A stretch of DNA of 64,000 nt from Mytilisepta virgata (lineage: Eukaryota; Mollusca; Bivalvia; Mytilida; Mytilidae): contig CM051516.1 in NCBI GenBank assembly GCA_028015205.1, positions 49,232,230 through 49,296,229 on the forward strand. Reading direction: 5' to 3'. Both the position numbers and the translations under genes were made by a program. Under the pieces are notes generated by a model. It was not told the origin of the DNA. It did no database searches and saw only the letters and a program-made list of their open reading frames with translations. Each line of letters begins with the position of its first letter. Position 1 is the first letter of the stretch. Shown piece by piece: positions 60,001 through 64,000 of the stretch.

Positions 60001-60762
60001 TCCCTACCCAGCTTCGGACCAGCAAGTTCCACATTGAGTTGATACTATGTAGTATTAAATGGGAGGTATATGTCTTTGTGATGAATGTTGATGGAGCGAA
60101 ATTATTCATGACTTTTGTGCAATAAAAATTTGTTAGTATATGGAAAGCTTTGCAATGAGTAAAATTATTTGAATTATCACCCATGAAAATGGGGGAAAAT
60201 CCTAGGAAATCCCTGGCTGGAATTTTTCGTTTAGGAACCCTGCTTACAATGAAAGGGTTGTTACACAAATATTGTTGAATTTTATTTCACTTAGAATATT
60301 AGTCACACTAGCAAGCATGATGTTGGTACCATACAAATTTGTATTAATAAATTCATCACATTGATTTCTAAATTTACTGTAAATTAATGTTCCTTTGCTT
60401 AGTCTTCACCAGAGCATTGTATATTTTGATGGACACATACCCATTGAACAGATACATCACATGTCTTCTGTTGTATATTTTACAGAATGTTAACATATAT
60501 ATTCATGTTTGGTCCAACAATAAAACCCTTGTATCATAAGATGTATGTATGGCCAGCACCTGTCTCAGATAGACCCGTAATCAGACACAGAAATAAAGAC
60601 ATGGATTTCATCTTATTCCACAATTGTTCAATGAATCCAGACATTGTACGACAGGAAGTGGAAGTTCTAAAGAAAGATTTTAACCAGCGGATTAAGCAGA
60701 TTTTATTCAATTCATTGTTGACAGCATACTACATGACATTCATCCCATTGTGTTTTGCACAG
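54033..60762 (+). CDS. TMEM39A: TMEM39 family ER membrane protein, 5' part, 5 exons
   Basis: TMEM39A/SUSR2 is an ER multipass protein; the family is tied to COPII transport of the PI4P phosphatase SAC1, autophagosome formation and, in nematodes, collagen secretion. Five phase-compatible exons (54033-54079, 56618-56822, 58126-58209, 59424-59578, 60486-60762) give 256 codons without a stop. Matches to the recalled human protein: MPG.RR start, [44 protein letters not shown], and [20 protein letters not shown] followed by [20 protein letters not shown]. Human proteins are about 490 residues, so the second half lies beyond 64000. Invertebrates usually have one TMEM39, so A versus B cannot be settled here. 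Confidence 0.93.
54305..54370 (+). repeat. Short tandem repeat, 16-bp unit
   Basis: Three units: GACATTTCGGCACCAG, GACATTTCAGTACCAA, GACAATTCGGCACTGG. In TMEM39 intron 1. Confidence 0.7.
54740..55520 (+). repeat. Dispersed repeat starting with a 20-bp palindrome, ~150-bp tandem inside
   Basis: Opens with the perfect palindrome CCCGTCAAAATTTTGACGGG (about 54744-54763), then GTCCGGCGTCCGTCTGTCTG. TTTCACATGTCG.GC.GTATCTCAAAA recurs at about 54977, 55127 and, weaker, 55300, with ATCTAAAGATCTGTATACTT repeated between. In TMEM39 intron 1. Confidence 0.75.
55945..56335. repeat. Minisatellite, unit about 58 bp
   Basis: Six to seven units of AAAAAGATTTGTAACTGG.ATGTAACCAG.TTAT.A.TA.GGAC. On the minus strand it gives a spurious frame rich in SYKSFLSLF. 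Lies 280 bases before TMEM39 exon 2. Confidence 0.85.
56618..56822 (+). CDS. TMEM39A: TMEM39 exon 2 (first membrane helix)
   Basis: Acceptor TTATTTCAG, donor TTG|GTTTGT. Encodes [20 protein letters not shown] then a hydrophobic helix and [17 protein letters not shown], nearly collinear with human RHCQIPDLPVDGSLLFE and IQYINIYKTVWWYPYNH. The intron before it carries a ~58-bp minisatellite. Confidence 0.96.
57325..57585. mobile_element. MITE, about 260 bp
   Basis: GTCCACTAAAATTAGTGGAC, ACCACTCAAAATTTGAGT and GACATTTGTG at the left are inverted at the right (CACAAATGTCCACTCAAATT, TTGAGTGGACACCACTATTT). In the intron between TMEM39 exons 2 and 3. Confidence 0.75.
58126..58209 (+). CDS. TMEM39A: TMEM39 exon 3
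   Basis: Acceptor ATTTTACAG, donor GAG|GTAATA, 28 codons: [20 protein letters not shown] then LVWCFAQE. Matches human [20 protein letters not shown] and LVWALISE. Confidence 0.96.
58258..59045 (+). repeat. 'AGCTCACC' family repeat copies
   Basis: Repeated words 'AATTGGGACCAAACT', 'GATGGAATAGTCCTTAGATGG', 'TCTGAAACAACTG' and 'CCAATATGGCTGCCATT' recur every 100-200 bp. Between TMEM39 exons 3 and 4. Confidence 0.75.
59424..59578 (+). CDS. TMEM39A: TMEM39 exon 4
   Basis: Acceptor ATATTTCAG, donor TGTCC|GTAAGT. Encodes two hydrophobic segments, around [18 protein letters not shown] and [13 protein letters not shown], parallel to the human LVLLTLCGWVLCWTLVNLF and SVLNLLFLGYP segments. Confidence 0.93.
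59706..59935 (+). repeat. Dispersed repeat, copy 4 (5' half)
   Basis: TTTTATACACCAGAGGCTCA, GGATAGATGAAGGGAAGGTT and CAGTGTCTGTACCAAGTCCA parallel 2295-2525. Between TMEM39 exons 4 and 5. Confidence 0.7.
60486..60762 (+). CDS. TMEM39A: TMEM39 exon 5
   Basis: Acceptor ATTTTACAG, donor CACAG|GTATGT, 92 codons. Contains [20 protein letters not shown] and [18 protein letters not shown], matching human [20 protein letters not shown] and NSLFSAYYVAFLPLCFVK. The next conserved exon was not found before 64000. Confidence 0.97.
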
Positions 60763-61680
60763 GTATGTTTAAATTACAAGGATGAATTTGAAAAAGTGTA
60801 ATATTGTTTGTTTAATTAGATATCTACATGTATTAACAAATGGTTTAACAAATATTTTGAATTCAGTAATTATCATGCATGTGATCATTGAAAATATGAC
60901 CAATAAGATTGTTCACAGATAGTGTCAAAATTTTTGAACTTTACAAAGGATCTTAAAAATTTTCAGAAATTCAGAGATGAGATTTCCAAAAATGTTTAAA
61001 AAATTGAGGCTGTTTTAGGTTAAAGAGGTGTGAATCTCATTTCTCACGTTTTAGGAATCACATGCATGAAAAATATGCATTAGCTTAGTAGTTATTTTTT
61101 TAACCAGATGTGGGGTCATGATCAGTTGTTATACTTGGTTGTTTTCTTTTTTATTTATAATTTGATAAGCATTAATACATTTGTAAGTGCTTTGAGCAGT
61201 CACATCAGGAAGATTCAGGTAGAACTAAAATTAGTTACTGAAATGTGTTACCGGGTATATTTACCTGTGAAGGTCATACTAGTCAAATTATTAAAAATAG
61301 TATTGGAAAAACCTATTAATAAATACATTTGTTCTAGACTTTAACTTCTGAAAAATGTGATATTGATTCAGCTCATCAGCTTTAAATCTTAATATTGACA
61401 CTATATTTGTATATCATGTTTAAGATTTAATTTTTCATTTCTAAAAATTTGGCTGTTATAATAAAGGTGAATTACTGAACAAATTGTGAATTTTTAGAAA
61501 AACCTTTACTGTATTCTATTAAAATACTCATATTTAAACAGATTGATCATCAATATAAAGAGAATGTATTCATTAATTGTTTTTGTTTTTTGTTATTTAT
61601 TTTTGTCCAAATTTGCTGGTGTTTGTATCATTACATTTTTATTGAAAGATTCTTCACATTTCTATGTGAAATAATTATGA
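60763..61680. other. TMEM39 intron, nothing recognised
   Basis: AT-rich intron start. An open frame from 61108 follows an acceptor-like TTTTTAACCAG but does not match the expected next TMEM39 segment. Confidence 0.5.
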
Positions 61681-61684
61681 AAGG

Positions 61685-64000
61685 GCCATATGAGCTATTG
61701 CCATCACTTGGCATCCACCATAAACTTTTCTTTAAAGATTTTCTCCTCTGAAACTACTGGTCCAGTTGAACTTGGCAGCAATGGTCCTAAGGTAGTACTC
61801 TTTCTGATGACATAGATCGCCATCCAAGATGTCCACCAAAGGCAAACTTAGTTTAACATAGCACCTTATGAGTTATTTACCAAAAAATGTTCTCTGAATC
61901 CACTAAGCTGATTGGAACCAAACTTTGGAGCAATGGTCCTCAAATGGACCCTATGTCTTCCACAGGTGAAACCACTAAGCCAGATGGGACCAAACTTTGC
62001 ACCAATGATCCATTTCAGACTGCCTTTCAAGATGGCCACCACAGACCAATTTAGTGTAACGTAGGATCCAATGGGAATTTCGCTTTGATATTTTCTTCTC
62101 AGAATCTACTAAACCAATTGGAACCAAACTTGGTAGCAATGGTCCTTAGATGGTCTTTAAGAATTTTATCTGATGACCCAGACATCCCACCAATATAGCT
62201 GCCACAGGGGAACTTAGTACAGCATAGGATCCTATGGGAAACAACTTCAGTTTCTAATTTTTTTTAATATTTTATCGTATTTCCCTTTCATTAGGGGTAA
62301 ATATGTATATGGGAGAGCTATAACACCATCAATTTTAGTTTCATTCATTTTTTTAGAAGAAAGATGTCAAAAAGGGCCAATGACATGTCTATACAGTTGA
62401 TACGTTTATGTCAAATTGTTATATCTTATTTTTAGATTGGTCTGTATGGTTGCTTTTGGTTTTTGTCAATGTGTTTCTCAGTTTTTTAGCTCACCTTGCC
62501 AAAGGCCATGTGAGCTTTTGTCATCTGTTGTCCATCCGTCCACCTGATAACTTTTCACATTTTAATCTTCTCCTCTGATACCACTGGGCTGAATGGAATT
62601 AAACTTGGCAGGAAGCATCTATGTAAGGTCCTTTATAAAGTTTGCTCATTTCGTTCCGATCCGATAACAAAGATGGCCACCATGGGCAATTGTTGTTTCT
62701 GATTGGTTTAAAAATCTTCTCTGAAACTGCTTGGCCAAATGGAACAAAATTTGACAGAAAGCATATATGGGAGGCCCTATATAAAGTCTCCTCATTTCGT
62801 CCCAATTGAACTACAAATATGGTCGTTATGGGCAGTTCTTGTTCTTATTGGCTGATATAAAAAAATCTTCTCCTCTGAAATAGCTGGGCCAAATGGAACG
62901 AAACTTGATAGGAAGCATCTATGGGGGGTTCTTTACCAATTTTTCTTTATTTCGTAATGATCATGGCAACAAACATGGCCGTCATCGGCAATTCTTGTTT
63001 CTCATTGGTTGATTAAAAAAAACTGTTAGCCTTGACAGGAAGCATCTATGGACAATAAGCATGGCTGCCATGGGCAATTCTTGTTTCTGATTGGCTGATA
63101 TGAAGAAATCTTCTTCTCTGAAATGGAACAAAACTTGACAGGAAGCATTTGTGGGAGTTTTTTTTAACAAAGTTTCGTCATTTTGTCCAGTTCCGGCAAC
63201 AAACATGGCGGCTTTGGGCAATTCTTGTTTCTGATTTGCTGATATAAAAAAATATTCTCCTCTGAAATAGCTGGGCCAAATGGAAAGAAAATTGACAGGA
63301 AGCATCTACGGATGGTTCTTTACAAATTTTCTTCATTTAGTCCTGATCATGGCAACAAACATGGCCATCATTGGCAATTTTGTTTCTCACTGGTTGATTA
63401 AAATAAAACTGTTAGCCTTGACAGGAAGCATCTATGGACGACAAGCATGGCTGCCATGGGCACTTCATGTTTCTGATTGGCTGATATGAAGAAATCTTCT
63501 CTGAAACTGCTTGCTCAAATGGAACGAAACTTGACAGGAAACATTTGTGGGAGGTTTTTACAAAGTTTCCTCATTTTGTCCATATCAGACAACAAAAAAT
63601 GGCCGCTTTGGGCAATTCTTGTTTCTGATTGGCCGATTAAAAAAAAAGTTTTTAGAAACTAAGACATAATTAGGTTAAGACAATAATTGTTTACAATTTT
63701 AAATTGTGAATAGATTGTTGTTTGACCTCAAGTACTGTTCAAGAATCTTCTCATGAAACTACTGGGCAAAGTACCTTCAAAATTTAACTGAATGTTCCTT
63801 AGGGTATCTAGTTTATAAATTATATCTGAAGTTTTGATCTATCAGCAAACATGGCCGCTGTTGCTAGAATTAGAACATAGGGGTCAAATGCAGTATTTGG
63901 CTTATATCTATAAAACCAAAGCATTTAGAGCAAAACTGACAGGGTAAAAATGTTCAACACATCAAGATCTACCAGCCATGAAATTTTCAGATGAATCGGA
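61685..64000 (+). repeat. Cluster of 'AGCTCACC' family repeats
   Basis: At least three blocks: 61685-62245, 62487-63655 (starts AGCTCACCTTGCCAAAGGCC) and 63715 to the edge. The middle block repeats GACAGGAAGCATCTATGG..., AACAAACATGGCCGTCAT, GGGCAATTCTTGTTTCTGAT-TGGCTGATA about seven times at spacings of roughly 90-190 bp. All lie in the TMEM39 intron that leaves the window. Confidence 0.85.

Noticed and set aside
61108..61344. 78-codon open frame after an acceptor-like TTTTTAACCAG in the TMEM39 intron
   Set aside because: It does not resemble the expected next TMEM39 segment (the YYD..W..EH.. region) and has no usable donor in context; probably chance in AT-rich intron.
1..64000. CRISPR array, operons or ribosome-binding sites
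   Set aside because: The window is eukaryotic: spliced genes, SINEs and LINEs. Tandem arrays here have no spacer structure.

Overview
This is a gene-poor, visibly AT-rich animal nuclear window. GT-AG introns, LINE remnants, tRNA-derived SINEs, the 'AGCTCACC...' dispersed repeats with 'AAGATGGCCGCC'-like cores and many short inverted-repeat elements point to a mollusc, most likely a bivalve. That assignment is inferred from repeat style and has not been checked by search.

Two host genes can be reconstructed with compatible splice phases. (1) Two-pore channel 2 (TPCN2) on the minus strand, from its ATG at 45137 down to 21736: 19 exons, 1734 coding bases, 578 codons without a stop. They cover the N-terminus, all of channel domain I including the TANNPD filter, and domain II through helix IIS4. 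IIS5, pore 2, IIS6 and the C-terminus were not found in the remaining 21.7 kb. (2) TMEM39 (TMEM39A/B family, ER multipass protein) on the plus strand: 5 exons from 54033 to 60762 (768 bases, 256 codons), running off the right edge. The two genes are divergent, about 8.9 kb apart.

The left third (1-21.7 kb) is mostly mobile and repetitive: a complete decayed hAT element with an 8-bp target duplication (434-2286), a 5'-truncated LINE (4840-5790), G-rich minisatellite (6.5-7.5 kb), a SINE (10.7 kb), a degraded tandem satellite of about 147 bp (13.5-14.5 kb), a foldback element (15.1-15.6 kb), a Ty3/gypsy integrase fragment (16.5 kb) and an EcoRI-rich tandem array (19.5-20.3 kb). Among these are unidentified coding exons: a divergent pair of first exons at 7764-7836 (-) and 8060-8115 (+), a secreted-type first exon at 8994-9183 (-), and a 150-codon open frame at 10993-11442 with a possible last exon at 12727-12930 (+).

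The TPCN2 introns (22-45 kb) hold SINEs, a hAT element with a transposase dimerisation remnant (24577-25746), a 1.9-kb inverted-repeat element carrying tandem units of about 288 bp (32437-34348), a Tigger/pogo-like element (43520-44700) and a 62-bp palindromic element with a 9-bp duplication (44782-44843). The spacer between the two genes has an OTU-like fragment, a minisatellite, a TGCTGCTC-rich island and a LINE interrupted by a Harbinger-like MITE. The TMEM39 introns and the right edge hold minisatellites and many copies of the 'AGCTCACC' repeat.
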